Assembly (NCBI GenBank): GCA_013791765.1
Contig: VMTC01000056.1
Coordinates: 1 to 38,295 of the forward strand
Origin: Rhodoferax sp.
GTDB taxonomy: Bacteria > Pseudomonadota > Gammaproteobacteria > Burkholderiales > Burkholderiaceae_C
DNA: 38,295 nt
Direction: 5' to 3'
Shown: positions 1 through 8,899 of the stretch, one piece after another
Position numbering within the stretch: position 1 is the first letter of the stretch
Layout of the letters: each line of letters begins with the position of its first letter
Position numbers and translations under genes: made by a program
The notes under the pieces: model-generated
Told to the model about the DNA's origin: nothing
Database searches by the model: none
What the model saw: only the letters and a program-made list of their open reading frames with translations

Positions 1-198
1 CTCGAAGACAAGTACAAGGACCGATTCCTGCGCATCCATCGCAACGCCTTGATTGCGCGGCGTGCTGTGCGTGCGCTGGAGAAGCACCATGACCCGCAAG
101 AGGGTGAGGGCTGGGCGGTGCGGCTCACCGGCATTGACGACTTGCTGCTGGTGTCGCGCCGGCAACTGGCTGCGGTGCGTGATGTGATGTCGAATTGA
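1..198 (+). CDS. LytTR-family response regulator, C-terminal part only
   Basis: Open from base 1 to a TGA at 196-198, so only the last 65 residues are present. They carry the end of a LytTR DNA-binding domain: FLRIHRNALIARRAV is the typical RIHRS/N strand-turn of AlgR/LytR regulators, followed by the GxxDLLLVSRRQL ending. Such proteins pair an N-terminal receiver with this domain and act as transcription factors under a membrane histidine kinase. In Pseudomonas, algR lies next to hemC; here hemC is about 5.8 kb downstream, which hints at the same ancestral linkage with genes inserted between (inference). The receiver domain lies outside the window, so the exact orthology (AlgR or a paralogue) is not decidable. 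Confidence 0.85.
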   Translation, partial: LEDKYKDRFLRIHRNALIARRAVRALEKHHDPQEGEGWAVRLTGIDDLLLVSRRQLAAVRDVMSN

Positions 199-213
199 GG
201 TGGGTTGAGTTGA

Positions 214-420
214 GTGCTTCGTTTGGGTCGCGAACAGGATTGCTGCGTTGGCTGGCAAGCAGGTGCCGCTCAACTGCGCCGCCCCAAGATCCGCGAAGCC
301 AAGGGCAAATACAGCCTGTCGGACTGCCAAGGGGCATCGGGTAACAAGAAGTCGTTCTGCCAGTGCATGTCCGGCAGCAACAACCATGTGACCGGCTGCG
401 ACAAGCGATTCAAGCACTGA
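214..420 (+). CDS. small cysteine-containing ORF, possible gene remnant
   Basis: A 68-residue frame (TTG start) whose second half has four cysteines and a basic, Asn/Ser/Gly-rich end (CQCMSGSNNHVTGCDKRFKH). I do not recognise a family. The first third reads like non-coding DNA, so the plausible part is residues 25-68 (about 286-420), perhaps the 3' end of a decayed gene or a small secreted protein lacking its signal peptide. There is no convincing ribosome binding site. It lies between the LytTR gene and a minus-strand cupin gene, in the least gene-dense part of the window. Confidence 0.2.
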   Translation: MLRLGREQDCCVGWQAGAAQLRRPKIREAKGKYSLSDCQGASGNKKSFCQCMSGSNNHVTGCDKRFKH

Positions 421-470
421 GCACAAATTGCCCCGTGAACCGGTGCCCGCCAAAGGGCCTGCACGCTGGC

Positions 471-500
471 CTTGGGCGCTTGGGCGCTTGGGCGCTTGGG
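471..500. repeat. short tandem repeat, 8-base unit
   Basis: The unit CTTGGGCG is repeated three full times plus six bases (471-478, 479-486, 487-494, 495-500) with no mismatch. It lies in non-coding DNA directly upstream of a copy of the dispersed repeat, and may vary by replication slippage. Confidence 0.85.
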
Positions 501-508
501 TGATGCCA

Positions 509-588
509 TATTGCTACCATATTTATAGCTTAATGCCTGTATTTCACGGAGGCTATCGGCCTATTCACCATAAATTTTTGGCCAATTG
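509..588 (+). repeat. dispersed TAGC-N20-GGGCTA element, copy 1 (intergenic)
   Basis: Core 526-555: TAGC at 526-529, then 20 bases, then AGGCTA at 550-555 (one mismatch to GGGCTA). The left flank is AT-rich (CTACCATATTTA) and the right flank reads TCGGCCTATTCACC followed by an A/T run. It has the same spacing as six other copies in the window. Element limits are estimated from flank similarity. Confidence 0.75.
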
Positions 589-669
589 CCCCAGATTCGG
601 TCGATGGTGTGATTTGCGGCATCCGCAAATTTTTCTGCCGGCGCCGGTAGCGGTCGCCAGCTGCCTTCT

Positions 670-1053
670 TTAATCCCTCACAAACAGCGTAATCAAGGGG
701 TCACTGCCCATTTGGCGGCTGCAATGCCCATGCAGCGCTGGATTGAAGGTGGCGCCCTCTGGTAACAAATCCGCCGAGTAAAAGTGTTCCCCCGGCTTGA
801 AGACCCGGGTCACGCCGCCCTGCAAGCCAATCTCCATGTGCCCCTGCAGAATGAAACACCACTGCGGCGCCTCAGTGCAATGGAACTGACTGCGAAAACC
901 GACCGGGCTGGTACGCAACTGGTAGCCGCTAGAGGCGAACACTTCCGACAGCATGGACTGCGGGGTTCCCTGGCTGAGGGGCACCGATTCTTCACGAAAC
1001 TTCGCGCGGCCATCGGTGTCGGTGAACAAAATGGTTTTCATGAAGGTGCTCAT
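670..1053 (-). CDS. cupin-domain protein
   Basis: A 127-residue single-domain protein from the ATG at 1051-1053. An upstream ATG at 1101 would add 16 residues, and a third ATG at 1041 is also possible. The middle shows a cupin barrel: FHCTEAPQWCFILQGHMEI with GxxxxFKPGEHFYSADLLPEG, corresponding to cupin motif 1 and motif 2. Metal-ligand residues are only partly conserved, with His in HCTEAP and no complete HxH-E set. Small stand-alone cupins bind small ligands or metals and range from enzymes to regulators, so no substrate can be assigned. It is encoded opposite to the yghU-like gene, whose start is about 140 bases away, leaving room for divergent promoters. Confidence 0.75.
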   Translation of the reverse strand: MSTFMKTILFTDTDGRAKFREESVPLSQGTPQSMLSEVFASSGYQLRTSPVGFRSQFHCTEAPQWCFILQGHMEIGLQGGVTRVFKPGEHFYSADLLPEGATFNPALHGHCSRQMGSDPLITLFVRD

Positions 1054-1195
1054 GGCCCCGATACTACCGGCTACGCGCGGGCCCCAGTCGTAGTCAAGCA
1101 AGTTGTCGCAAAATGTTGATTTGACGGCGATGCGCGTACTATTTCACCTGCATACCTCGCCAAACCGAAGCCCATCACAACCAACGGCGGTCTCA

Positions 1196-2071
1196 ATGGA
1201 CAATTCAAGCACTTACACCCCACCCAAAATCTGGACCGCCAGCAAGGAAAGTGGCGGCCGCTTTGCCAGCATCAATCGTCCGACGGCGGGCCCCACCCAT
1301 GACAAGGAACTGCCCGTGGGTCGCCATCCGCTACAGCTTTATTCGCTGGGCACGCCGAACGGTGTGAAGGTCACGGTGATGCTGGAAGAGTTGCTGGCGG
1401 CGGGGCACCTGGGCGCAGAGTACGACGCGTGGTTGATCCGCATCGACGACGGGGACCAGTTTGGAAGCGGCTTCGTCGCCGCCAATCCCAACTCCAAGAT
1501 CCCGGTGTTGGTGGACCGCAGCGCAGCAGCCCCGATCAGGGTGTTTGAGTCCGGTGCGATCCTGCTGTATCTGGCCGAGAAATTCTCTGCCTTTCTTCCC
1601 GCAGACGGGGCCCAGCGCGCCGAATGCCTGTCGTGGCTGTTCTGGCAAATGGGCAGTGCCCCTTTTCTTGGCGGAGGGTTCGGTCATTTTTACGCTTACG
1701 CGCCGACCAAGATCGAATATGCGATCAATCGGTACGCGATGGAGGTCAAGCGCCAGCTTGACGTGCTAGATCAGCGCCTCGCGGACAGCCCCTATTTGGC
1801 AGGGGATGAGTACACCATTGCCGACATGGCGGTCTGGCCATGGTACGGCACGCTGGTCAAGGGTCAGTTGTACGAGGCGGGGGAATTTCTGCAAGTTCAG
1901 GCCTATACCCACGTGTTGCGCTGGACCAACCAGATTGCCCAACGTCCGGCCGTCCGGCGCGGTCGCATGGTCAACCGCGCCTGGGGTGAGCCGGCCAGTC
2001 AACTGCACGAGCGTCATGAGGCGGGCGACTTCGACACCAAGACCCAGGACAAGTTGGCCGCGCCGCTCTGA
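1196..2071 (+). CDS. yghU: glutathione-dependent disulfide-bond oxidoreductase, YghU family
   Basis: A 291-residue cytosolic protein that matches E. coli YghU (288 residues) almost end to end. Recognisable stretches are GRFASINRPTAGPTHDKELP (21-40), LPVGRHPLQLYSLGTPNG (39-56), PNSKIPVL (98-105, the cis-Pro loop that binds glutathione), ESGAILLYLAEKF (118-130) and YTIADMAVWPW (206-216) in the helical C-terminal domain. YghU-type enzymes bind two glutathione molecules and reduce disulfides or organic hydroperoxides. The start at 1196 is chosen because family similarity begins there; a longer frame begins at 1103 with unrelated residues. It is followed 53 bases downstream by a second GST-family gene, so they may be co-transcribed. 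Confidence 0.9.
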   Translation: MDNSSTYTPPKIWTASKESGGRFASINRPTAGPTHDKELPVGRHPLQLYSLGTPNGVKVTVMLEELLAAGHLGAEYDAWLIRIDDGDQFGSGFVAANPNSKIPVLVDRSAAAPIRVFESGAILLYLAEKFSAFLPADGAQRAECLSWLFWQMGSAPFLGGGFGHFYAYAPTKIEYAINRYAMEVKRQLDVLDQRLADSPYLAGDEYTIADMAVWPWYGTLVKGQLYEAGEFLQVQAYTHVLRWTNQIAQRPAVRRGRMVNRAWGEPASQLHERHEAGDFDTKTQDKLAAPL

Positions 2072-2124
2072 GGCGTGCTCCCCCCGTTGACTTAGCCGGA
2101 TCCATTACTCAGCGAGATTCATTC

Positions 2125-2757
2125 ATGATCACCTTATACGACTGCAGCACCGCTCCCAGCCCACGCCGCGCACGCATTTTGCTCGCCGAGAAGGGGGTTG
2201 CCCATGAGACCGTCCAGGTGGACCTGAAGAATTCCCAGCAACTGGGCGACGCCTATCGAAAAATAAATCCGCTGTGCACCGTGCCAGCACTGTGCACGGA
2301 CGAGGGGGTGGTGCTGACCGACAACGCGGCGATCACGGCCTACCTGGAGGCCCGCTACCCGGAGCCACCGCTACTGGGGAGAACCCCGAACGAAAAGGCG
2401 GAAATTGCCAGCTGGAACTGGCGCGTCGAATTCGAAGGGCTGATGGCCGTCGCCGAAGCACTGCGCAACAGCGCGCCGGCCATGTCCAACCGGGCCTTGC
2501 CCGGGCCGATGGACTACCCGCAGATTCACGAACTCGCGCAGCGTGGCTTGAGAAGGCTGCAGCAGTTTTTCGTCACGCTGAACGAGCGTCTGGCTGGCCG
2601 CGATTTTGTGGCCACCGATCGTTTCAGCGTTGCCGACATCACGGCCGTGGTGGCCGTTGACTTCGCACGCATTGTGAAGATCAAGCCCAGCGACGAGCAC
2701 CCGCACCTGCAACGCTGGCGAGCGGCCATGGCGAGTCGGTCTTCGATGTCGCTTTAA
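2125..2757 (+). CDS. glutathione S-transferase family protein
   Basis: A 210-residue two-domain GST. The N-terminal thioredoxin-like domain (1-80) has a CSTAPSPRRARILL start (7-20), where Ser/Cys replaces the classic Tyr, a VPAL cis-Pro loop (53-56) and the glutathione-binding TDNAAI acid-Ser-like motif (65-70). The C-terminal helical domain carries FSVADITAVVAVDFA, the N-capping box and hydrophobic staple typical of the fold, and ends in the common WRAAM-R-SMSL. It probably conjugates or reduces electrophiles with glutathione in the cytosol; the substrate is unknown. Start ATG at 2125. Confidence 0.85.
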   Translation: MITLYDCSTAPSPRRARILLAEKGVAHETVQVDLKNSQQLGDAYRKINPLCTVPALCTDEGVVLTDNAAITAYLEARYPEPPLLGRTPNEKAEIASWNWRVEFEGLMAVAEALRNSAPAMSNRALPGPMDYPQIHELAQRGLRRLQQFFVTLNERLAGRDFVATDRFSVADITAVVAVDFARIVKIKPSDEHPHLQRWRAAMASRSSMSL

Positions 2758-2985
2758 GGGGGAGCGCGTCGCACGTCCGCTGGTTCCAGCGAACAACGAA
2801 AATGGAATCCAGGATGATGGGCCCGCCCACGGGGCGCGGCCTTCGCCTATACGACAGAGCCTGGGCCTGTCGGCGAACGGCAATCCGACCCTGGACCTGC
2901 TGCAGCGCCTGCATGCTCCCCCCATCCACTGAGCGCCAGGAGGTCGTGACGCGGTACCTCCGATACCACCTGAGTAAATCCTGTA
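2758..2985. other. intergenic DNA between GST gene and ppc
   Basis: About 230 bases between the convergent ends of the GST gene and ppc. One plus-strand frame ends at about 2932 with a protein-like tail (LSANGNPTLDLLQRLHAPPIH) but has no start and no recognisable family. It could be a gene remnant or chance. No clear rho-independent terminator was seen. Confidence 0.35.
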
Positions 2986-5850
2986 TCAGCCGGTGTTTCG
3001 CAGCCCCGCGGCAATGCCGTTGATCGAGATGTGAATGCCGCGCTGCACGCGCTCATCGGTCTGACCGGCGCGGTAGCGGCGTATCAATTCGACTTGCAGG
3101 TGGTGCAAGGGGTCGATGTAGGGAAAGCGATGGCGTATGGAGCGCTGCAGGGCGGTGTTGTGCGCCAGGCGATGCGGCTCGCCGGTGATCAGAGTCAGGG
3201 CGTTGGCGGTGCGGTGCCACTCGGCTTCAATCGAGGCAAAAATCTTCTTGCGCAGGCGGGCGTCGGTCACCAGTTCGGCGTAGCGCGAGGCCAGCGCCAG
3301 GTCACTTTTGGCCATCACCATGTCCATGTTCGAGAGCAGCGTTTCAAAGAAGGGCCACTGCCGGTGCATTTTTTGCAGCAGCGCCAGTTGGTCTTGGTAC
3401 ACGCCCCGGGCCAGAAACTGTTCAACTGCTGCGCCAAAGCCGTACCAGCCCGGCAGCGTCAGGCGGCATTGGCCCCAGCTGAAGCCCCAGGGAATGGCGC
3501 GCAGGTCTTCTATTTTTTGCGACGGTTTGCGCGAAGCGGGGCGCGAGCCGATGTTGAGTTCGGCAATTTCGCGAATGGGCGTGGCGTTGAAAAAGTAGTC
3601 GGTGAAGCCGGGAGTTTCATAGACCAGTTGGCGGTAGGCGGCCATGCTGCTGAGCGAGAGCTCGGCTGCGGCTTGCAGGAAGGGCGGGGTGGCCGGCTTG
3701 GTGGGCTGGAGCAGCGTGGCCTCCAGGGTGGCAGCGACCAGGGTTTCCAGGTTGCGTCGGCCGATCTCGGGGTTGGCGTACTTGGAGCCAATGACTTCGC
3801 CCTGTTCCGTCAGCCGGATCTGACCGCGCACCGTGCCGGGTGGTTGCGCCAAAATGGCCTGGTAGCTCGGGGCCCCCCCGCGCCCCACGGTGCCGCCGCG
3901 GCCATGGAACAGGCGCAATTGGATCGCGCGCATTGCTGTGGCCGATGCGCCGTGGCTGACGCTGTTGTGGTCGGCCGCGATTGCGTCAAACACCTCGACC
4001 AGCGCGATCTCGGCCCGGTAGAGTTCCCAGTTGCTGGTGAAAATGCCGCCGTCCTTGTTGCTGTCAGAGTAGCCCAGCATGATGTCCTGCTCGTGGTACT
4101 GGTCGGTTTGCCCGCGGCTGACCAGCGCGTGGATGCCGGGCAGGGCGTAATACGCGCGCATGATGGGCGCGGCGTTGCGCAGGTCTTCAATCGTTTCAAA
4201 CAACGGCACCACGATCAGTTCGCAGTGGGCGTGGTCATCGAGCGTGCCCTGCATTAAGCCGACCTCTTTTTGCAGCAGCAGCACTTCGAGCAGGTCGCTC
4301 ACGGTCTCGGTATGGCTGATGATGTAGTGGCGAATCGCCTGCGCACCAAACAGCGCGCGCATGACTTTGGCAGTCTCGAAAATAGCGAGTTCGCTCTGCG
4401 CCAGGGTCGAATAGCTGGCACCCATCACGCGCAAGGGCCGCGCGTCGTTCAGCAGACCCAGCAGCAGCGTGCGCTTGGCCATTTCATCGAGTTGGGGGTA
4501 ATCGGCCTGCAGCCGCGCCACCGACAAGAGCTCGGCCACCACGGCTTCATGCTGGTCCGAGCTTTGGCGCAAATCGACGCTCGCCAGATGAAAGCCAAAT
4601 ACCTCGACCGCGCGAATCAGCGGATGCAGGCGCTGCGCCGCCAAGGCCTCGCCGTGGTGCGCCAGCAGCGAGGCTTCGATGATGCGCAGGTCAGCCAGAA
4701 ACGCTTGCGCGTCGGGGTAGGCGTTTTGCGGTGCCACGGCGTGGCGTGAGGCCTCGCCGCCGGTCAAGTCTTTGAGGGTGGCGGCGAGTCGGGCGTAGAC
4801 GCCAATCAGCGCGCGCCGGTAGGGCTCGTCCTTGCGGTGCGGGTTGTGGTCGGGTGACTTGTCGGCCAGCGCCTGCATCGCGGGGGCAAAGTCCACGAGC
4901 AGCGCCGACAAGGACAGTTCGGCGCCGAGGTGGTGCACCTCGGTCAGGTAATGGCGCAGCACGACGTCGCCCTGGCGGCGCAGGGCATGACTCAAGGTCT
5001 GCGCGTTGACATTGGGGTTGCCGTCGCGGTCGCCGCCAATCCATTGCCCCATGCGCAGGAAACTGTGCACCGGGTGCTGGCCCAGCGCGCCCTCTAATTG
5101 TGCGTACAGCTTGGGAATTTCCCGCAAAAATGTGCTTTCGTAGTAGCTCAAGGCGTTTTCCACCTCGTCGGCCACAGTGAGTTTGCTCGAGCGCAGCAGG
5201 CGGGTTTGCCAGAGTTGCAACACGCGGGCCTTCATCTGCTCTTCGTTGGCCAGCAGTTCCCGCGGCGTCAACGCGTCATTCTTGATGTTCAAGGCAGAGG
5301 CGTTGACTTTGATATCGTCACGCACGGTCAGCAGTTGGGCGATGGCACGCTCTGCGTCCAAAATGCTCTTGCGCTGTACTTCGGTCGGGTGCGCGGTCAG
5401 CACCGGGGACACAAAGCTTTGGGCCAATGATGCGGCAATGGCGTCAGCGCCGATACCCGCCGACTTCAGGCGCGCCAGCGCGACTTCAATGCTGCCCTCC
5501 TGGGCACTGCCACTGCGTTCATGGACCGCCCGGCGGCGGATGTGGTGCCGGTCTTCGGCCAGGTTGGCAAGGTGGCTGAAATAGGTGAAGGCCCGCGTCA
5601 CGCTCACGGTCTGGTCGCCGCTCAGTCCCTTGAGCAGCTTCTTCAATGCCTTGTTGGCTTCATGGTCGGTGTCGCGCCTAAACGCCACCGACAGTTGGCG
5701 AACTTGCTCGATCAGCTCGAAGGCGGCAGTGCCCTCTTGCTCCCGGATGACGTCGCCCAGAATCCGGCCCAACAGTCGGATGTCATCGACCAATGGCTGT
5801 TCGTTGTCTTGGGTGCGTTGGTTGGATGTTGATTTTTTGGGTTTGATCAT
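2986..5850 (-). CDS. ppc: phosphoenolpyruvate carboxylase
   Basis: A 954-residue enzyme (E. coli 883) that adds bicarbonate to phosphoenolpyruvate to give oxaloacetate, replenishing the TCA cycle. Signature segments in order: [15 protein letters not shown] with catalytic His154, [15 protein letters not shown], the [11 protein letters not shown] active-site loop near 593-602, [14 protein letters not shown] near 647-658, and a C-terminus ending NTG as in the family. The start is placed at the internal ATG 5850 ([10 protein letters not shown]) because the 16 residues from 5898 are unlike the family. The extra length versus E. coli sits in the N-terminus and in linker insertions. It diverges from hemC with about 107 bases between starts; the same ppc/hemC divergence is, as far as I recall, common in related genera. 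Confidence 0.97.
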   Translation of the reverse strand: MIKPKKSTSNQRTQDNEQPLVDDIRLLGRILGDVIREQEGTAAFELIEQVRQLSVAFRRDTDHEANKALKKLLKGLSGDQTVSVTRAFTYFSHLANLAEDRHHIRRRAVHERSGSAQEGSIEVALARLKSAGIGADAIAASLAQSFVSPVLTAHPTEVQRKSILDAERAIAQLLTVRDDIKVNASALNIKNDALTPRELLANEEQMKARVLQLWQTRLLRSSKLTVADEVENALSYYESTFLREIPKLYAQLEGALGQHPVHSFLRMGQWIGGDRDGNPNVNAQTLSHALRRQGDVVLRHYLTEVHHLGAELSLSALLVDFAPAMQALADKSPDHNPHRKDEPYRRALIGVYARLAATLKDLTGGEASRHAVAPQNAYPDAQAFLADLRIIEASLLAHHGEALAAQRLHPLIRAVEVFGFHLASVDLRQSSDQHEAVVAELLSVARLQADYPQLDEMAKRTLLLGLLNDARPLRVMGASYSTLAQSELAIFETAKVMRALFGAQAIRHYIISHTETVSDLLEVLLLQKEVGLMQGTLDDHAHCELIVVPLFETIEDLRNAAPIMRAYYALPGIHALVSRGQTDQYHEQDIMLGYSDSNKDGGIFTSNWELYRAEIALVEVFDAIAADHNSVSHGASATAMRAIQLRLFHGRGGTVGRGGAPSYQAILAQPPGTVRGQIRLTEQGEVIGSKYANPEIGRRNLETLVAATLEATLLQPTKPATPPFLQAAAELSLSSMAAYRQLVYETPGFTDYFFNATPIREIAELNIGSRPASRKPSQKIEDLRAIPWGFSWGQCRLTLPGWYGFGAAVEQFLARGVYQDQLALLQKMHRQWPFFETLLSNMDMVMAKSDLALASRYAELVTDARLRKKIFASIEAEWHRTANALTLITGEPHRLAHNTALQRSIRHRFPYIDPLHHLQVELIRRYRAGQTDERVQRGIHISINGIAAGLRNTG

Positions 5851-5957
5851 GGCGGTTCTTGAGCAAGCGAACGGTCGCAGGAGGACAGTGGCTCTCATGC
5901 TAGCATCCTGCGCACCTAAATGATTACAGCCAGGTTACGTCCTGCCAACCTATCTCC

Positions 5958-6905
5958 ATGAGCACTTTAACCATAGCCACTCGCGAAAGCCGCCTTGCCA
6001 TGTGGCAGGCAGAACATGTCCAGGCGCTGCTCACCCAGCGCGGCCACCAGGTCAGTCTGCTGGGCATGACGACCCTGGGCGACCAGATTCTGGACCGCGC
6101 TTTGAGCAAGGTCGGCGGCAAGGGTCTGTTTGTCAAAGAACTCGAAGTCGCGTTGCAAGCCGGTCAGGCCGACCTGGCGGTGCATTCGCTTAAAGACGTG
6201 CCGATGGAGCTGCCCGAGGGCTTTGCGCTGGCCTGCGTGATGGAGCGCGAAGACCCGCGCGACGCGTTTGTGTCGAATCATTACGCCGATCTGGCCAGTC
6301 TCCCGCAAGGTGCGGTGGTGGGCACCTCGAGCTTGCGCCGCATGGCCCTGCTGCGCGCCTTGCGTCCAGACCTCAAGATTGAGCCCTTGCGCGGCAACCT
6401 GGACACCCGCTTGCGCAAGCTCGATGAGGGTTTGTACGCGGCCATTGTGTTGGCAGCAGCCGGCTTGAAGCGGCTTGGCCTGGGTGAGCGCATTCGCGCC
6501 ACGTTCGAGCCCAGCGAGATGTTGCCCGCAGCCGGGCAGGGCGCGCTGGGCATTGAGGTGCGCAGCGAGCGCCAGGATGTGATCGATGCCTTGGCGCCCC
6601 TGGCGCATCACACCAGCTGGCTGGCGGTCTCGGCCGAGCGCGCGGTGAGCCGTTGCATGGGCGGGAGCTGCTCCATGCCGCTGGCTGCTTATGCGACCCT
6701 GGCCGGCGACACCTTGACGATTGATGCAGCCTGGGGCGACCCCGATGGCAAGCTGGCCTTGGTGCAGGTGCGCGCCAGCGCGGCGGTGAGCGATCTCGCC
6801 AGTGCCACCGCGCTGGGCGAGCGCGTTGCGGCTGAACTGCGCGCGGGCGTGCTGGCCCATGGCGGTACTGTATTGGTGGCAGACGCCGCACCGGGCCAAG
6901 CCTGA
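5958..6905 (+). CDS. hemC: hydroxymethylbilane synthase (porphobilinogen deaminase)
   Basis: A 315-residue cytosolic enzyme that joins four porphobilinogens into hydroxymethylbilane for heme and siroheme. It opens with the family start [15 protein letters not shown], then [24 protein letters not shown] (cofactor and substrate binding Asp/Lys region), [11 protein letters not shown] and [12 protein letters not shown]. The dipyrromethane cofactor cysteine is Cys238 in [12 protein letters not shown]. Length is normal. ATG at 5958. hemD starts at the base after the stop codon, so the two are surely co-transcribed and probably translationally coupled. Confidence 0.97.
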   Translation: MSTLTIATRESRLAMWQAEHVQALLTQRGHQVSLLGMTTLGDQILDRALSKVGGKGLFVKELEVALQAGQADLAVHSLKDVPMELPEGFALACVMEREDPRDAFVSNHYADLASLPQGAVVGTSSLRRMALLRALRPDLKIEPLRGNLDTRLRKLDEGLYAAIVLAAAGLKRLGLGERIRATFEPSEMLPAAGQGALGIEVRSERQDVIDALAPLAHHTSWLAVSAERAVSRCMGGSCSMPLAAYATLAGDTLTIDAAWGDPDGKLALVQVRASAAVSDLASATALGERVAAELRAGVLAHGGTVLVADAAPGQA

Positions 6906-7727
6906 ATGCGGGTCATCGTGACCCGGCCCGAGCGTGAGGCGCTGCGCTGGGTCCATGACTTGTCAGAACAGGGGTTGCCAGCGCTCGCCCTGCCCTTGAT
7001 CGAGGTGAGGCCGGTGGATGATCCGGCCGATCTGCGTCAAGCTTGGCAACAGCTTGATGACTACGTCGGCCTCATGTTTGTCAGCGCCAACGCGGTTGAC
7101 TATTTTTTTAGATCAAATCCGGCTCTAGCCCACGTAATCATTGCGCAAGAAGCTACTAAAATAAGAGCATGGGCAACCGGCCCCGGCACCACCCGCGCCT
7201 TGTTGCGCCAGGGCATTGCGCCCGAGCAGATTGATGCGCCGCCGCTCGATGCCGGTCAATTTGACTCTGAAGCCTTGTGGCAGGTGGTGGGCCCGCAAGT
7301 GCAGCCGGGGGCGCGGGTGCTGATTGTGCGTGGCGGTGATTCTCTAGGCGCTGCTCGCGCCAAAGCGCATACCGATCAAGGTTCCGGGCGCGAGTGGTTC
7401 GCCAATCAGGTCAGGCAAGTCGGCGGCCAGGCAGAATTTGTCATGGCCTACCAGCGTAGCGCCCCTGCCTGGGGCAGTGCGCAGCGCACGTTGGCGTTAC
7501 AGGGCGCGACCGATGGCTCGGTCTGGCTGTTCAGCAGCACCGAAGCCGTCAGCAACCTGCGCGCCTGCCTGCCGGACCAAGTTTGGGCGGGTGCACGGGC
7601 CCTGGCAACGCACCCGCGCATCGCCGCCGCAGCGCAGCAGGCCGGTTTTGGCCTGGTGCAGGAGTCGCGCCCGACGCTGCCTGAGTTGGTGGCCTGCCTC
7701 AAGCGGATGCAGCAGACGGCTTTTTGA
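6906..7727 (+). CDS. hemD: uroporphyrinogen-III synthase, with in-frame repeat insertion
   Basis: A 273-residue enzyme that cyclises hydroxymethylbilane to uroporphyrinogen III with D-ring inversion. HemD is poorly conserved, but VIVTRPEREALRW at the start, VGLMFVSANAVDYFF, WATGPGTTRALL, RVLIVRGGDSLG and SVWLFSSTEAVSNL follow the two-lobed fold. Residues about 66-88 (RSNPALAHVIIAQEATKIRA) have no counterpart that I know in related HemD proteins and are encoded by a reverse-oriented copy of the dispersed repeat. They sit between the SANAV strand and the ATGPGT motif, a surface-loop position where extra residues may be tolerated (inference). It follows hemC directly. Confidence 0.93.
   Translation: MRVIVTRPEREALRWVHDLSEQGLPALALPLIEVRPVDDPADLRQAWQQLDDYVGLMFVSANAVDYFFRSNPALAHVIIAQEATKIRAWATGPGTTRALLRQGIAPEQIDAPPLDAGQFDSEALWQVVGPQVQPGARVLIVRGGDSLGAARAKAHTDQGSGREWFANQVRQVGGQAEFVMAYQRSAPAWGSAQRTLALQGATDGSVWLFSSTEAVSNLRACLPDQVWAGARALATHPRIAAAAQQAGFGLVQESRPTLPELVACLKRMQQTAF
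7108..7172 (-). repeat. dispersed TAGC-N20-GGGCTA element, copy 2 (inside hemD)
   Basis: Read on the minus strand: TAGC (7155-7152), 20 bases, GGGCTA (7131-7126), then GAGCCGGATTTGATC. The upstream arm is ATTTTAG. It matches the sppA copy closely, including GGATTTGATC versus TGATTTAATTC on the right arm. It encodes about 20 residues of HemD without frame disruption. Confidence 0.85.
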
Positions 7728-7759
7728 ACTGCGCTCACGCTTGGCTTGCCAGATTCGTT

Positions 7760-7786
7760 TTGACGCTGTTGCCAACACTTTAGAAT
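7760..7786 (+). promoter_or_regulatory. possible promoter of hemX
   Basis: TTGACG at 7760-7765 and TAGAAT at 7781-7786, separated by 15 bases (shorter than the ideal 17), end 7 bases before the hemX ATG. The short distance would give a nearly leaderless mRNA. Read-through from hemCD is equally possible. Confidence 0.35.
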
Positions 7787-7793
7787 CCAGCCG

Positions 7794-8891
7794 ATGAACT
7801 CTGATGTGAACGCCAACCCCGACCTGCCTGCTCCTGGCGCGGCGGAGCTGCCCACGAGCGGCGCTGACGCAGCCTCGGCGCAAGCCAATGCGTCCGAGCC
7901 GGTGGCGCCATCGCGTTGGCAGCCAAGGCTGACGCTGGCGATTGCGGCAACGGCGCTGCTGGCCTTGGTGTTCAGTGCTTTGTTATGGCAAAAACTGTCA
8001 TCCATGCAGGAGCAACTGGCCCGCCAGAGTGCCGATACCGGCGCCCAGTCGCTGGAAGCGCGCTCCGCGGCCAAAATGGCGCTGGAGCTGGCGCGCGAGT
8101 CGGCGGCCAGGGTGGCTGTGTTTGACGCCCGTTTGAGCGAGATCACACTGCAGCGCTCGCAGCTGGAAGAATTGATGCAAAGCCTGTCTCGCTCGCGCGA
8201 TGAAAATTTGGTGGTCGACATTGAATCGACGATTCGCCTGGCCCAGCAGCAAGCCCAGCTTACCGGCAGTGTCGAGCCCTTGCTGGCGGCTTTGAGAACC
8301 GCCGATCAGCGAGTTTCCAGAGCGGCGCAGCCGCGCCTCACCTCCTTGCAGCGTGCAATCCGGCGCGACATCGAACGCATCAAGTCGGCGGTGGTGGGTG
8401 ACACGCCCGGGCTGTTGATGAAGCTCGATGAGCTGGTGCAGCTGGCCGATGACCTGGTGTTGGCCAATGCGGTGGCAACGGCCTCGGCCACAGGCTCGAT
8501 CAAGCGCCAGAGTCTTGAGACGCTGCCGACGTGGTGGCAGCGCAGTTGGCAGGTGGTGCTGGCCGAGGCCCTCAGCCTGGTGCGGCTCAGCCGGGTAGAG
8601 CAGCCCGAGGCGGCGCTGCTGTCACCGGAGCAATCTTTTTTTCTGCGGGAAAACTTTAAACTCAAATTGCTCAACGCCCGCCTCGGTCTGCTGGCGCGGC
8701 AGATTGATTCAGCGCAGACCGATCTGAACACCGCCAAGCTGACACTCCAAAGATACTTCAACCCGACTTCACGCAAGACGCAGACGGCCATAGCGTTGCT
8801 GCAGCAGGTGCAGAGCCAGATGAAGACGCTGCAATTGCCTCAGGTAGACGAGACGCTCGCCGCTTTGGCTACCGCGGCGGCCGCAAGGTAG
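7794..8891 (+). CDS. hemX: HemX, heme-biosynthesis-associated membrane protein
   Basis: A 365-residue protein. The first 42 residues are a Pro/Ala-rich cytosolic tail, one membrane helix follows at about 46-65 (LAIAATALLALVFSALLW), then a coiled-coil stretch rich in Gln/Ala/Arg/Glu (70-150), and then the conserved periplasmic HemX domain with the WWQRSW and LSPEQSFFLRENFKLKLLNARLGLL motifs. The family is sometimes annotated as uroporphyrin-III C-methyltransferase, but there is no methyltransferase motif here. Its role is thought to be accessory to late heme synthesis. It sits between hemD and hemY as in most proteobacteria. Confidence 0.92.
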   Translation: MNSDVNANPDLPAPGAAELPTSGADAASAQANASEPVAPSRWQPRLTLAIAATALLALVFSALLWQKLSSMQEQLARQSADTGAQSLEARSAAKMALELARESAARVAVFDARLSEITLQRSQLEELMQSLSRSRDENLVVDIESTIRLAQQQAQLTGSVEPLLAALRTADQRVSRAAQPRLTSLQRAIRRDIERIKSAVVGDTPGLLMKLDELVQLADDLVLANAVATASATGSIKRQSLETLPTWWQRSWQVVLAEALSLVRLSRVEQPEAALLSPEQSFFLRENFKLKLLNARLGLLARQIDSAQTDLNTAKLTLQRYFNPTSRKTQTAIALLQQVQSQMKTLQLPQVDETLAALATAAAAR

Positions 8892-8899
8892 ACAGCACG

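Larger units (their letters stand above)
199..669. other. intergenic stretch between LytTR gene and cupin gene
   Basis: About 470 bases without a confident gene. It holds a doubtful cysteine-containing frame (214-420), an 8-base tandem repeat at 471-500 and one copy of the dispersed TAGC-N20-GGGCTA element with its core at 526-555. I see no terminator or tRNA. Confidence 0.6.

Noticed and set aside
3031-4257. A 408-codon open frame opposite ppc
   Set aside because: It lies entirely within ppc, a clear family match; the frame is an antisense shadow of high-GC codon usage with a low-complexity composition.
5967-6956. A 329-codon open frame opposite hemC
   Set aside because: Antisense shadow of hemC; Gln/His/Gly/Ala-rich with no family resemblance.
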